A stretch of 64,000 nt of DNA, from positions 1,801,061 through 1,865,060 of the forward strand of contig NZ_UEXK01000004.1 of assembly GCF_900491935.1 (NCBI RefSeq). The letters run 5' to 3'. This document shows positions 50,831-59,034 of this stretch, in pieces. Below the pieces are notes generated by a model that was not told the DNA's origin, did no database searches, and saw nothing but the letters and a program-made list of their open reading frames with translations. Source of the DNA: Klenkia terrae. GTDB taxonomy: Bacteria > Actinomycetota > Actinomycetes > Mycobacteriales > Geodermatophilaceae. Position 1 is the stretch's first letter, and every line of letters starts with the position of its first letter. The position numbers were made by a program, and so were the translations under genes.

Positions 50831-51096
50831 CGGGCGTAGCGGGTGGCGGCCTTCTCGCGGGCGCGGGCGGCGAGCACCTCGCGGTCGCGCGGGGGTGCCG
50901 ACGTCGTCAGGTCCTCGAGCAGGTGCCGGGTCGCGTGCGCGATCTCGGCGACCGCCCGGTCGAAGGCCTCCTGGTTGGCCTGCGACGGCTTCACCGATCC
51001 GCTGACCTTGCGCACGAACTGCAGCGCGGCGGCGTCGACCTCGTCGGGCGTCGTCTCCGGCGCGAGGTTGTGCAGGACCCTGATGTTGCGGCACAT
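50827..51096 (-). CDS. DUF2277 small protein
   Basis: An 89-residue protein, MCRNIRVLHNLAPETTPDEVDAAA (opening in parts), with the MCRNI-L-NFxP-type start that defines DUF2277. It has a Cys near the N-terminus, charged helices and no membrane segment. Function unknown. ATG at 51096. Its end lies within the 50783-50830 hairpin. Upstream of it, on the same strand and about 30 bp away, the acyl-CoA dehydrogenase ends, so the two may share a transcript. Confidence 0.88.
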   Translation of the reverse strand: MCRNIRVLHNLAPETTPDEVDAAALQFVRKVSGSVKPSQANQEAFDRAVAEIAHATRHLLEDLTTSAPPRDREVLAARAREKAATRYAR

Positions 51097-51125
51097 GCCG
51101 GTCACGCTAGGCCGCCGGCACCCCC

Positions 51126-52316
51126 TCAGGCCAGGGCGAACTCTGCCGGGGCGACCGAGGTCGTCACCGCGCCGCCCTTGGCCAGCGCCCGGCTGATCAC
51201 CAGCCGCTGGATCTGGTTGGTGCCCTCGAAGATCTGCATGACCTTGGCCTCGCGCATGTAGCGCTCCACCGGGAAGTCCCGGGTGTAGCCGAACCCGCCG
51301 AGCACCTGGACGGCGTCGGTGGTCACCTTCATCGCGTTGTCCGTCGCCACCAGCTTGGCGATCGACGCCTGCCGGGAGTAGGGCAGGCCGGCGTCCTTGA
51401 GCCGGGCGGCGTGCAGGGTCATGGCCCGGGCGGTCTCCACCGCGGCGGACATGTCGGCCAGCACGAACGCCAGGCCCTGGTGCTCGATGATCGGGACGCC
51501 GAAGGTCTCCCGCTCCTTGGCGTAGGCCAGGGCGTCGTCCAGCGCGCCCTGGGCCAGCCCGACGGCGACCGCGGCGATGCCCAGCCGGCCGGCGTCCAGC
51601 CCGGCCAGCGCGATCGGCAGGCCCTCGCCCTCCTCGCCCAGGCGCCGGTCGGCGTCCACCCGGACGCCCTCGAAGCGCATCAGGGCGGTGGTCGAGCCGG
51701 TCAGGCCCATCTTCCGCTCGGCCGGGTCGGCGGACAGGCCCGCGCTGTCGGCCGGGACCAGGAAGCAGGAGATGCCGCGGGAGCGGTGGTCCGACGTCCG
51801 GGCCATGACCTTGTAGAAGTCGGCCTGCCCGCCGTGCGTCGTCCAGGCCTTCTCGCCGGTCAGCACGTAGGAGTCCCCGTCCCGGACGGCGGTGGTGCGC
51901 ATCGCGGCCGGGTCGGAGCCGGCGTGCGGCTCGGACAGGCAGTAGGCGCCCAGCAGCTCGCCGCCCAGCATGTCCGGGAGCAGCCGCTGCTTCTGCTCGT
52001 CGGTGCCGCGGGTGGCCAGCCCGAAGCAGGACAGCCCGTGCACGCTCACCCCGACGCCGACGCTGGCCCAGACGCTGGCGATCTCCTCGAGCACCTGCAG
52101 GTAGACCTCGTAGGGCTGCCCGCCGCCGCCGAACTCCTCGCCGTAGGGCAGGCCCAGCAGGCCGGCCCGGCCCAGGGTGCGGAACACCTCCCGCGGGAAC
52201 TGCTCGTCGGCCTCGGCGGCCGCCGCCCTCGGCGCCAGCTCCTGCTGCGCGATCTCCCGGGTCAGGGCGAGGAGGTCGGCGGCCTCCTGGGTGGGGACCA
52301 GACGCTGGACCGGCAT
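51126..52316 (-). CDS. Acyl-CoA dehydrogenase (second)
   Basis: A 396-residue FAD flavoenzyme. LSEPHAGSDPAAMRTTAV binds flavin, EKAWTTHGGQADFYKV follows, QVLGGFGYTRDFPVERYMREAKVMQIFEGTNQIQRLV carries the catalytic Glu in EGTNQ (pieces GGFGYTRDFPVERY and IFEGTNQIQR). ATG at 52316 is used because GAGAGG lies 8 bases upstream; two in-frame codons lie before it. It is divergent from a TetR gene with a GTACTGCA inverted repeat between them, so it is the likely target. Substrate: a short or medium acyl-CoA, undetermined. Confidence 0.93.
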   Translation of the reverse strand: MPVQRLVPTQEAADLLALTREIAQQELAPRAAAAEADEQFPREVFRTLGRAGLLGLPYGEEFGGGGQPYEVYLQVLEEIASVWASVGVGVSVHGLSCFGLATRGTDEQKQRLLPDMLGGELLGAYCLSEPHAGSDPAAMRTTAVRDGDSYVLTGEKAWTTHGGQADFYKVMARTSDHRSRGISCFLVPADSAGLSADPAERKMGLTGSTTALMRFEGVRVDADRRLGEEGEGLPIALAGLDAGRLGIAAVAVGLAQGALDDALAYAKERETFGVPIIEHQGLAFVLADMSAAVETARAMTLHAARLKDAGLPYSRQASIAKLVATDNAMKVTTDAVQVLGGFGYTRDFPVERYMREAKVMQIFEGTNQIQRLVISRALAKGGAVTTSVAPAEFALA

Positions 52317-52334
52317 GACGGGCACCTCTCATCA

Positions 52335-52358
52335 GTACTGCAGGACTCCGTGCAGTAC
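52335..52358. promoter_or_regulatory. Inverted repeat, candidate TetR operator
   Basis: GTACTGCA (52335-52342) and TGCAGTAC (52351-52358) are perfect 8-bp arms around eight bases, in the 61-bp divergent gap of the acyl-CoA dehydrogenase and TetR genes. The geometry is that of a TetR dimer site. Confidence 0.65.
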
Positions 52359-52377
52359 AGAAGATAGCCTGGACGAC

Positions 52378-52965
52378 GTGACGACGGCCAGAGCGGCGAC
52401 CCGGGGACCCGCGCGCCGCGAGGCGGTGCTCGACGACCTCGTCGCGCTCTTCCTGGCCGAGGGCTTCGCCGCGTTCACCCTCGACGAGCTGGCCCGCCGC
52501 CTGCACTGCTCGAAGTCCACGCTGTACGCCGTCGCCGGCAGCAAGGAGCAGCTGGTGGTGGCCGCCGTCCGCCGGTTCTTCGCCCGGGCGACCGTCGCGG
52601 TCGAGACCCGCGCCGCCGAGCCCGCCGACGCCGCCGGGGCGATCGAGGCCTACCTGCTCGCGGTGAGCGAGCAGCTCCGCCCGGCGTCGGCGACGTTCTT
52701 CGCCGACCTGGCCGCCTTCCCGCCGGCCGCCGAGGTCTACGCCCGCAACACCCGGACCGCGGGACGGCGGGTGCAGCAGCTGGTCAGCGACGGCGTCGCC
52801 GCCGGGACCCTGCGCCCCGCGCACGCCTCGTTCGTCGGGGCCGCGGTGACCGAGGTGATGTCGGCGATCCACGCCGGTCGGATCGCCGCGGCCACCGACC
52901 TGGACGACGCCGCCGCCTACGCCGAGCTCGCCGCCCTCGTCGTCGCCGGCCTGCACCACCCCTGA
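52378..52965 (+). CDS. TetR-family transcriptional regulator (second)
   Basis: A 195-residue regulator. The helix-turn-helix is about residues 12-60, with FAAFTLDELARRLHCSKSTLYAVAGSKEQLVVAAV (pieces TLDELARRLHCSKSTLYAV) and a C-terminal TetR_C-like ligand domain. GTG at 52378. Divergent from the acyl-CoA dehydrogenase, with a clear inverted repeat between. TetR proteins of this kind commonly sense acyl-CoA, so control of fatty-acid or related catabolism is likely; the ligand is not known. Confidence 0.88.
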   Translation: MTTARAATRGPARREAVLDDLVALFLAEGFAAFTLDELARRLHCSKSTLYAVAGSKEQLVVAAVRRFFARATVAVETRAAEPADAAGAIEAYLLAVSEQLRPASATFFADLAAFPPAAEVYARNTRTAGRRVQQLVSDGVAAGTLRPAHASFVGAAVTEVMSAIHAGRIAAATDLDDAAAYAELAALVVAGLHHP

Positions 52966-53008
52966 GGGCACCGCTGCCCGGGGTTGACCCGGGCGGCAGA
53001 CCGGCGGG

Positions 53009-53027
53009 TAAGGTGAGGCTTACCGAT
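53009..53027. promoter_or_regulatory. Iron box (DtxR/IdeR-type)
   Basis: TAAGGTGAGGCTTACCGAT matches 14 of 19 positions of the IdeR/DtxR consensus TTAGGTTAGGCTAACCTAA. It ends 43 bp before the chosen start of the first permease gene. It is the first of three such boxes in this locus. Confidence 0.7.
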
Positions 53028-53070
53028 CATGGCCCTCCGGGGTCGGAGCCCGCCAGCCCTGGAGACGCCC

Positions 53071-54171
53071 GTGCCCGAGGTCGCGCCTGCGCCCGAGGTC
53101 ACCTCGCGGCGCACCGACGCGGAGCTGGCCGCCGACGCCCGGCAGGAGCAGCGCCGCCGCGGGGTGCTCCACGGCCCGGCGACCCGGCTCGGCGGCCTGT
53201 GGCTGCTGGTGGTGCTGGCCGTGGTCGCCGCCGGGCTGAGCATCGCCGTCGGCACCCGGTCGATCGGGCTGGGCACGGTCTGGCAGGCGCTGACCGACTC
53301 CGGGATGGCCGGCGACGAGGCCGTGATCATCCGCGAGCTGCGCATCCCGCGGACGCTGCTCGGGGTGCTGGTCGGGCTGTCCCTGGGGGTGGCCGGTGCG
53401 CTCATGCAGGGCCACACCCGCAACCCCCTCGGTGACCCCGGCCTGCTCGGGGTGGCCGCCGGCGCCTCGGCCGCCGTCGTCACCGCGATCTTCCTGCTGG
53501 GCATCAGCACGCCGTCCGGCTACGTCTGGTTCGCCTTCCTGGGCGCGCTGCTGGGCTCGGTGGCGGTGTTCGCCATCGGGTCCAGCGGCCGCGGCGGGGC
53601 CACCCCGGTCAGCCTGGCGCTGGCCGGCGCGGCCATCTCCGCCCTGCTCTACGCCCTGGTCCGGGCGATCCTGGTCAGCGACCAGCAGACCCTGGACAGC
53701 TTCCGGTTCTGGGTCGTCGGCTCGCTCGCCGGCCGGGACGCCTCGATCGCCTGGCAGGTGCTGCCGTTCATCGCCGTCGGCCTCGTGCTGGCCATGCTGA
53801 ACGCACCGGCGCTGAACCTGCTCGGCCTCGGCGAGGACGTCGCCCGCGGGCTGGGCCAGAACGTGCTGCTGGCCCGGGTCGTCGGCATCACCTCGATCAC
53901 CCTGCTCACCGGCGCGGCGACGGCCGCCTGCGGTCCGATCGGCTTCGTCGGCCTGGTCGTCCCGCACATCGCCCGCGCGGTCACCGGCCCCGACCACCGC
54001 TGGCTGGTGCCCTACTCCGGTCTGCTCGGGATCGTCCTGCTGCTGGTCGCCGACGTCGTGGGACGGGTCGTCGTCCGCCCCGGCGAGCTCCAGGTCGGCA
54101 TCGTGCTCGCACTGGTGGGCGCACCGTTCTTCATCGCCCTGGTCCGCCGCCGGAAGCTGTCGGCGCTGTGA
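53071..54171 (+). CDS. FecCD-family iron-siderophore ABC permease (first)
   Basis: Inner-membrane permease of 366 residues with about nine or ten hydrophobic segments. RELRIPRTLLGVLVGLSLGVAGALMQGHTRNPLGDPGLLGVAAGAS is the FecCD entry (pieces ELRIPRTLLGVL and GHTRNPLGDPGLLGVAAGA), with GPIGFVGLVVPHIARAVTGPDHR as the C-terminal signature (piece GFVGLVVPHIAR). GTG at 53071 is preferred because GGAG lies upstream; an ATG at 53029 sits against the iron box and lacks a spacer. Its stop overlaps the second permease start (GTGA). Iron-dependent repression by IdeR is likely. Confidence 0.92.
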   Translation: MPEVAPAPEVTSRRTDAELAADARQEQRRRGVLHGPATRLGGLWLLVVLAVVAAGLSIAVGTRSIGLGTVWQALTDSGMAGDEAVIIRELRIPRTLLGVLVGLSLGVAGALMQGHTRNPLGDPGLLGVAAGASAAVVTAIFLLGISTPSGYVWFAFLGALLGSVAVFAIGSSGRGGATPVSLALAGAAISALLYALVRAILVSDQQTLDSFRFWVVGSLAGRDASIAWQVLPFIAVGLVLAMLNAPALNLLGLGEDVARGLGQNVLLARVVGITSITLLTGAATAACGPIGFVGLVVPHIARAVTGPDHRWLVPYSGLLGIVLLLVADVVGRVVVRPGELQVGIVLALVGAPFFIALVRRRKLSAL

Positions 54172-55259
54172 CCACGACGATCAGCACCCGCGGACCCGGC
54201 GTGCACACCGACCGCCGCCGGGTGCTCCGGATCGGCCCGGTGTCCGGGGTGGTCCGCACCCGCCAGCTGCTGGTCCCGCTGATCACCCTCGTCGCCCTCG
54301 TGCTGGTCAGCGCGGCCAGCCTCGGCCGGGGCGACTACCCGATCGGCCTGACCGACGTGCTGCGCACCCTGGTCGGGATCGGCGACCCCACCCAGCAGTT
54401 CATCGTCACCGAGCTGCGCGCGCCGCGGATCGTCGTCGGCGTCCTGGTCGGGCTGGCGCTGGGGATCTCCGGCGCGCTCATCCAGACCTTCGCCCGCAAC
54501 CCGCTGGCCTCCCCGGACACCCTGGGCATCAACGCCGGCGCCTCGGCCGCGGCGGTCGCGGTGATCGTCCTGGGCGGGAGCAGCAGCTCGGCCGGCCAGC
54601 TGCTCGGCGGGCTGGGCCTGCCGGTGGCCGCCCTGGCCGGCGGGCTGCTCACCGCCCTGCTGATCTTCGGCCTGGCCTGGCGCAAGGGCGTCGACGGGTA
54701 CCGGCTGATCCTGGTCGGGGTCGGGCTGTCCTCGGTCGGGCTCGCCGGCGTCGACTGGCTGCTCACCCGCTCCGACATCACCGACGCCGCCGCGGCCACC
54801 GTCTGGCTGACCGGCTCGCTCAACGCGCGCACCTGGGACCAGGCCTGGCCGCTGGGCATCGCCCTCGCGGTGCTGGTGCCCGTGGCGCTGGCGATGAGCC
54901 GCCAGCTCGGCGTCCTGCAGTTCGGCGAGGACACCGCCCGGGCGCTGGGCATCCGGGTCGGCGCCGCGCAGGCCGTGGTCGTGCTGGTCGCGGTCTCGCT
55001 GGCCGCCGTGTCGGTCGCCGCCGCCGGCCCGGTCGGCTTCGTCGCCCTCGTCGTCCCCCAGGTCGCCGTCCGGCTGGCCGGGGGGTCCCGCCCGCCCCTG
55101 CTGGCCTCCGCGCTGCTGGGCGCCCTGCTCGTCGTGGGCGCCGACCTGCTCGCCCGCACCGTCCTGCCCGTCGCCCTGCCGGTGGGGATCGTCACCGCCG
55201 TCATCGGGGCCCCGTACCTGCTGTGGCTGCTCGTCCGCGGCCGCCGCGCCATAACGTGA
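54168..55259 (+). CDS. FecCD-family iron-siderophore ABC permease (second)
   Basis: A 363-residue membrane permease, the partner of the first in a heterodimeric transporter. TELRAPRIVVGVLVGLALGISGALIQTFARNPLASPDTLGINAGASA holds the family motif (pieces ELRAPRIVVGVL and FARNPLASPDTLGINAGA); GPVGFVALVVPQVAVRLAGG and the terminal LPVGIVTAVIGAPYLLWLL close it. GTG at 54168 overlaps the previous stop by 4 bp. The ATPase begins 10 bp after its stop. Same operon and likely same iron control. Confidence 0.92.
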   Translation: MTTTISTRGPGVHTDRRRVLRIGPVSGVVRTRQLLVPLITLVALVLVSAASLGRGDYPIGLTDVLRTLVGIGDPTQQFIVTELRAPRIVVGVLVGLALGISGALIQTFARNPLASPDTLGINAGASAAAVAVIVLGGSSSSAGQLLGGLGLPVAALAGGLLTALLIFGLAWRKGVDGYRLILVGVGLSSVGLAGVDWLLTRSDITDAAAATVWLTGSLNARTWDQAWPLGIALAVLVPVALAMSRQLGVLQFGEDTARALGIRVGAAQAVVVLVAVSLAAVSVAAAGPVGFVALVVPQVAVRLAGGSRPPLLASALLGALLVVGADLLARTVLPVALPVGIVTAVIGAPYLLWLLVRGRRAIT

Positions 55260-55269
55260 GGACACACCG

Positions 55270-56103
55270 ATGACCGCCACGCTGACCAAGCCGCTGCTCG
55301 ACGAGACCGGCGCACCCCGGGTGCGGCTGGCGGCCGAGCAGGTCCGGCTGGCCTACGGCGAGAACGTCGTCGTCGACTCCCTCGACCTCGCGCTCACCGA
55401 CGGGTCGTTCACCGCGATCGTCGGCCCCAACGGCTGCGGCAAGTCCACCCTGCTGCGCGCCCTGGGCCGGCTGCTTCGCCCCAGCTCGGGCCAGGTGGTG
55501 CTCGACGGCAAGCCGATCGCCAAGACCCCCACCCGCGAGGTGGCGAAGGTGCTCGGCATGCTGCCGCAGACCCCTGTCGCCCCCGAGGGCCTGACCGTCG
55601 CCGACCTGGTCGCGCGCGGCCGGCACCCGCACCAGTCCTGGCTGCGCCAGTGGTCCCGGGACGACGAGGACGTCGTGGCCGAGGCGCTGCGCTGGACCGA
55701 CATGGCCGAGCTGGCCGACCGCCCGGTCGACGCGCTGTCCGGCGGTCAGCGGCAGCGCGCCTGGATCTCCATGGCACTGGCCCAGGGCACCGACCTGCTG
55801 CTCCTGGACGAGCCGACCACCTACCTCGACCTGTCGCACCAGATCGACGTGCTGGAGCTGGTCGAGCGGCTGCACACCGAGCGCGGGCGCACCGTCGCCG
55901 TCGTGCTGCACGACCTCAACCTGGCCGCGCGCTACGCCCGCCGCCTGGTCGCGATGAAGGACGGCGTGCTGGTCGCCTCGGGCACCCCGGCCGAGGTGCT
56001 CACCGAGGAGCTGCTCGCCGAGGTGTTCGACCTGGAGGCCCGGGTCATCCCCGACCCCGTGTCCGGCACGCCGATGGTCGTCCCGGTGCGTCGCCTGCGC
56101 TGA
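55270..56103 (+). CDS. ABC ATP-binding protein, iron-siderophore (FepC/FecE-like)
   Basis: A 277-residue ATPase energising the two permeases. Walker A is GPNGCGKSTLL, the Q-loop is in MLPQTPVAPEGLTVADLV, the signature is LSGGQRQRAWISMALAQGT, Walker B is LLLLDEPTTYLD, and the switch His is in VVLHDLNLAARY. The C-terminus SGTPAEVLTEELLAEVFDLEARVIPDPVSGTPMVVPV is usual for FepC (pieces PAEVLTEELLAEVFDL). ATG at 55270, with GAGGA upstream. Last gene of the 53071-56103 operon; the lipoprotein partner is encoded separately at 59035-60069. Confidence 0.95.
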   Translation: MTATLTKPLLDETGAPRVRLAAEQVRLAYGENVVVDSLDLALTDGSFTAIVGPNGCGKSTLLRALGRLLRPSSGQVVLDGKPIAKTPTREVAKVLGMLPQTPVAPEGLTVADLVARGRHPHQSWLRQWSRDDEDVVAEALRWTDMAELADRPVDALSGGQRQRAWISMALAQGTDLLLLDEPTTYLDLSHQIDVLELVERLHTERGRTVAVVLHDLNLAARYARRLVAMKDGVLVASGTPAEVLTEELLAEVFDLEARVIPDPVSGTPMVVPVRRLR

Positions 56104-56191
56104 GGCATCCGCCCAGCTCAGCGGGCTGCGGGCAGCTCAGGCAAGGCTTCGTTTCGTGGCGGGGCCGCTGTCGCGCTGCCAGGGTGGCGCC

Positions 56192-56482
56192 ATGACCAGC
56201 ACCCAGCAGATGCCCGAGGTCCAGGACTGCTCCGTGAGCAGCTGTTCCTACAACGCCGACTCCGGCTGCCACGCCGGCGCCATCACCATCGGCGGCGACC
56301 ACGCCCACTGCGGCACGTTCGTGGAGATCTCGTTCCGCTCCGGGATCGAGCGCACCGGCGTCGTCGGCGCCTGCCACCGCAGCGAGTGCGTGCACAACGA
56401 GAAGCTGGAGTGCGGCGCGGCGTCGGTCCAGGTCGGCTCGGCCGCCGACAAGGCCGACTGCCTCACCTACTCCGCCCGCTGA
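56192..56482 (+). CDS. Double DUF1540 cysteine-rich protein
   Basis: A 96-residue cytosolic protein with two copies of the DUF1540 Cys pattern: CSVSSCSYNADSGCHAGAI (with a further Cys in HAHCGTF) and CHRSECVHNEKLECGAASV (with a further Cys in KADCLTY). Eight Cys in such spacing point to metal binding, most likely zinc, by analogy with the family; nothing more is known. It lies between the iron-transport ATPase and the ABC-like small gene, and the preceding 90 bp contain a weak iron-box-like GGCAAGGCTTC. Its stop is three bases from the convergent gene's stop. Confidence 0.82.
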   Translation: MTSTQQMPEVQDCSVSSCSYNADSGCHAGAITIGGDHAHCGTFVEISFRSGIERTGVVGACHRSECVHNEKLECGAASVQVGSAADKADCLTYSAR

Positions 56483-56485
56483 GCC

Positions 56486-56914
56486 TCAGGGCAGCAGCGG
56501 GGCGAGCGCCTGCGCGTCGGGCAGGGTCTCCAGCAGCACCTCGCCGGCGGGCGTGACCCGCAGGACGGCGTCGGCCACGGCCAGCACGGCCACCGGGTCG
56601 TCGTCGTCCACCACGACCGTGGCGCCGGCGCCGGCGAGGTCCTCGAGCGCCGACAGCACGAGCCGCCGCGCGCCCGAGTCGAGCCCGGCGGTGAGCCGCT
56701 CGACCAGCACGATGCGGGCCTGCGTGCTGCGGACGGCGTCGAGCCGGTCCAGCAGCGGGTCACCCGGCTGCGCGCCGAGGCGGGTCACCCGCAGGCCGCC
56801 GTGGCCCCCGGCGCACCGGGCGGTGTTCTCGTCCAGCGCGCCGCAGACCTGCGCGCGGACCGCGGCCGGGCCCAGCAGGGCGACGACGCTGGCGACGGGG
56901 AGCTTGAGCGGCAC
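56486..56914 (-). CDS. Degenerate ABC-ATPase-like small protein under an iron box
   Basis: A 142-residue protein resembling a shrunken ABC ATPase. VVALLGPAAVRAQVCGAL stands where Walker A would be but lacks the G-K-S/T; RIVLVERLTAGLDSGARRLVLSALEDLAGAGATVVVDDDD corresponds to Walker B and D-loop (normally LLLDEPTAGLD) with the acidic pair replaced by ERL. The signature LSGGQ is absent. ATP hydrolysis is therefore unlikely. It could be a non-catalytic regulator or a degraded gene. GTG at 56914 has GGAGG seven bases upstream, so it is translated by design. An iron box at 56939-56957 lies directly upstream, suggesting iron control. Confidence 0.55.
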   Translation of the reverse strand: MPLKLPVASVVALLGPAAVRAQVCGALDENTARCAGGHGGLRVTRLGAQPGDPLLDRLDAVRSTQARIVLVERLTAGLDSGARRLVLSALEDLAGAGATVVVDDDDPVAVLAVADAVLRVTPAGEVLLETLPDAQALAPLLP

Positions 56915-56933
56915 GGACGGACCTCCGGGAGCG

Positions 56934-56967
56934 GGTGGTGAGGTCAGGCTAACCTGACTTCACCACC
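56934..56967. promoter_or_regulatory. Iron box within a 15-bp-arm hairpin
   Basis: TGAGGTCAGGCTAACCTGA (56939-56957) matches 16 of 19 iron-box positions. The same stretch is the core of an inverted repeat with 15-bp arms (56934-56948 and 56953-56967, one mismatch, loop CTAA). It lies 25 bp upstream of the ABC-like small gene and 12 bp downstream of the BCCT stop, so it may act both as IdeR operator and as a terminator hairpin. Confidence 0.7.
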
Positions 56968-56978
56968 CGGGTCCAGGA

Positions 56979-58826
56979 TCAGGGTCTGGGCAGCGGAGAC
57001 CCCACGTCCTTCGCCGAGGCGCTCCCCGGCCGGCGACCGGCGACGGTGCGGCTGGGCGTCGGCCCGTCGGCGACGCCGTCGCCGTCCTCGTCCGGGGCGT
57101 GCTGCACGGAGAGCACGAAGTCGTCGCCGTGGGTCTGCAGCCCGTGGACGACGGCCTGCTCGACGGCCTCGGTGGCCACCACGCTGCGCAGCATCATCGG
57201 GTCGCTGCGCAGGTCCTTGGCCAGCGAGAACGCCAGCCCGATCATCACGAAGACGAACGGCAGCGCCACGATGATCGTCAGGTTCTGCAGCCCGGTCAGC
57301 CCGGCGTCCCCGCCGATGAGCAGCATGATCGCGGCCACCGAGCCCATGACGACGCCCCAGAACACGACGACCCACTTCGAGGGCTCGAGCGTGCCCCGCT
57401 GGCTGAGCGAGCCCATCACGATCGAGGCGGCGTCCGCGCCGGAGACGAAGAAGATCGCCACCAGCACCATGACCAGCACCGTGGCCACGGTGGCCAGCGG
57501 GTACTGCTCCAGGACGCCGAAGAGCTTGCCCTCGTCGGTGCCCTGGTCGGCGATGTCGGTGCCGGACTGCTGCGCGGCGATGCCGGCCCCGCCGAAGACG
57601 GCGAACCAGACCAGGCTGACCGCACTGGGCACCAGCAGGACGCCGGTGACGAACTGCCGGATGGTGCGGCCGCGGCTGATCCGGGCGATGAACAGCCCGA
57701 CGAACGGGGTCCAGCTGATCCACCAGGCCCAGTAGAAGACGGTGTAGCCCTGCAGCCAGGTGGCCATGGCGTCGCCGCCGGAGGCCTCGGTCCGGGCGGC
57801 CATCTCGCCGAGGTCGGAGAAGTAGCTGCCCAGCGCCGTGGGGATCAGGTTGAGGATCAGCACGGTCGGGCCGACGACGAACACGAACACCGCGAGCACC
57901 AGGGCCAGCACCATGTTGGTGTTGGACAGCCACTGGATGCCCCGCGAGATGCCCGAGACGGCCGAGGCGACGAAGGCCATGGTCAGCACGGCGATGATGA
58001 CGACCAGGACGCCGTTGCCGACGTCCCCGGCCCAGCCGAGGATCTCGACGCCGGAGCCGATCTGCAGCGCGCCCAGGCCCAGCGAGGCGGCCGAGCCGAA
58101 CAGCGTGGCGAAGATGGCCAGCACGTCGATGACCTTGCCGGCCGGGCCGCTGGTGCGGCGCTCACCCAGCAGCGGGGCGAACGCGGCGCTGATCAGCTGC
58201 TTGCGGCCGCGCCGGAAGGTGCCGTAGGCGATGGCCAGGCCGACGACGGCGTAGATGGCCCACGGGTGCAGCGTCCAGTGGAACAGCGTGGTGGCCATGG
58301 CCGTGGAGACCGCGGCGGCGCTCTCGCCCTCGACGGTGCCCGGGGGCGGGGAGGTGTAGTGCGCCAGCGGCTCGGAGACGCCGAAGAACATCAGGCCGAT
58401 GCCCATCCCGGCGCTGAACATCATGGCGATCCAGGAGACGGTCGTGAACTCCGGACCCTCGTCGTCCCGGCCCAGCGGGATGCGCCCGTAGCGCGAGGCG
58501 GCCAGCCAGATCACGTAGACGACGAAGCCCGACGCGGCCAGCACGAAGAACCAGCCGAGGTTGGACTCGATCCAGCCCAGCGCCGACGAGCTCGCCGACC
58601 CCAGACCCATGGGGCTCGCGAAGCCCCACACCACGAAGGCCAGGGCCAGGGCCGCGGAGACGCCGAAGACGACCGTGTCGAGCCGGCCCTTCTCGTCCGC
58701 GCGGGCCGGGGGCGGTTCGGCGATCGCCGGGTGCTCGCCGGTGTCGGCGGGGGCGCCGCCGGTGCGGCTCGGCTCGTCGCCGGGGTCACCGGCCGTCGGG
58801 TGGGTACGTGGTGCGGTGGTGGTCAC
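56979..58826 (-). CDS. BCCT-family betaine/carnitine/choline transporter
   Basis: A 615-residue sodium- or proton-coupled importer with about twelve membrane segments. The diagnostic YWAWWISWTPFVGLFIARISRGRT is present (as YWAWWISWTPFVG), as are the GMGIGLMFFGVSEPLAHY loop and FVSGADAASIVMGSLSQRG. A long charged N-terminus and a C-terminal tail rich in Asp/Gly (DEDGDGVADG) lie in the cytosol and could be osmosensors. GTG at 58826. Likely substrate glycine betaine or choline. It sits between iron genes but has no iron box of its own at its start; relation to iron uptake is not evident. Confidence 0.93.
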   Translation of the reverse strand: MTTTAPRTHPTAGDPGDEPSRTGGAPADTGEHPAIAEPPPARADEKGRLDTVVFGVSAALALAFVVWGFASPMGLGSASSSALGWIESNLGWFFVLAASGFVVYVIWLAASRYGRIPLGRDDEGPEFTTVSWIAMMFSAGMGIGLMFFGVSEPLAHYTSPPPGTVEGESAAAVSTAMATTLFHWTLHPWAIYAVVGLAIAYGTFRRGRKQLISAAFAPLLGERRTSGPAGKVIDVLAIFATLFGSAASLGLGALQIGSGVEILGWAGDVGNGVLVVIIAVLTMAFVASAVSGISRGIQWLSNTNMVLALVLAVFVFVVGPTVLILNLIPTALGSYFSDLGEMAARTEASGGDAMATWLQGYTVFYWAWWISWTPFVGLFIARISRGRTIRQFVTGVLLVPSAVSLVWFAVFGGAGIAAQQSGTDIADQGTDEGKLFGVLEQYPLATVATVLVMVLVAIFFVSGADAASIVMGSLSQRGTLEPSKWVVVFWGVVMGSVAAIMLLIGGDAGLTGLQNLTIIVALPFVFVMIGLAFSLAKDLRSDPMMLRSVVATEAVEQAVVHGLQTHGDDFVLSVQHAPDEDGDGVADGPTPSRTVAGRRPGSASAKDVGSPLPRP

Positions 58827-59034
58827 GATCGGGTGCGGCGCACGGGTCTCGGCGCCCCTCCATCCGGGCTCGGGAACAGGTCTCGGCCGGCGTCCCCGCA
58901 GGTGGGACGGCCGGGCCGACTACCCACCGTCCGCCCCACCCGCACCGGAACGCAAACCGAGCCCGCCCACAGCAACCCATTCGTGACCCGGCCGGTACCC
59001 CATCCCGGGCGCACCGGCCGGACCTGCTACGAGG

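Noticed and set aside
58827-59034. Possible riboswitch upstream of the BCCT gene
   Set aside because: The 208-bp leader is GC-rich and could fold, but I cannot match a known consensus such as ydaO or glycine.
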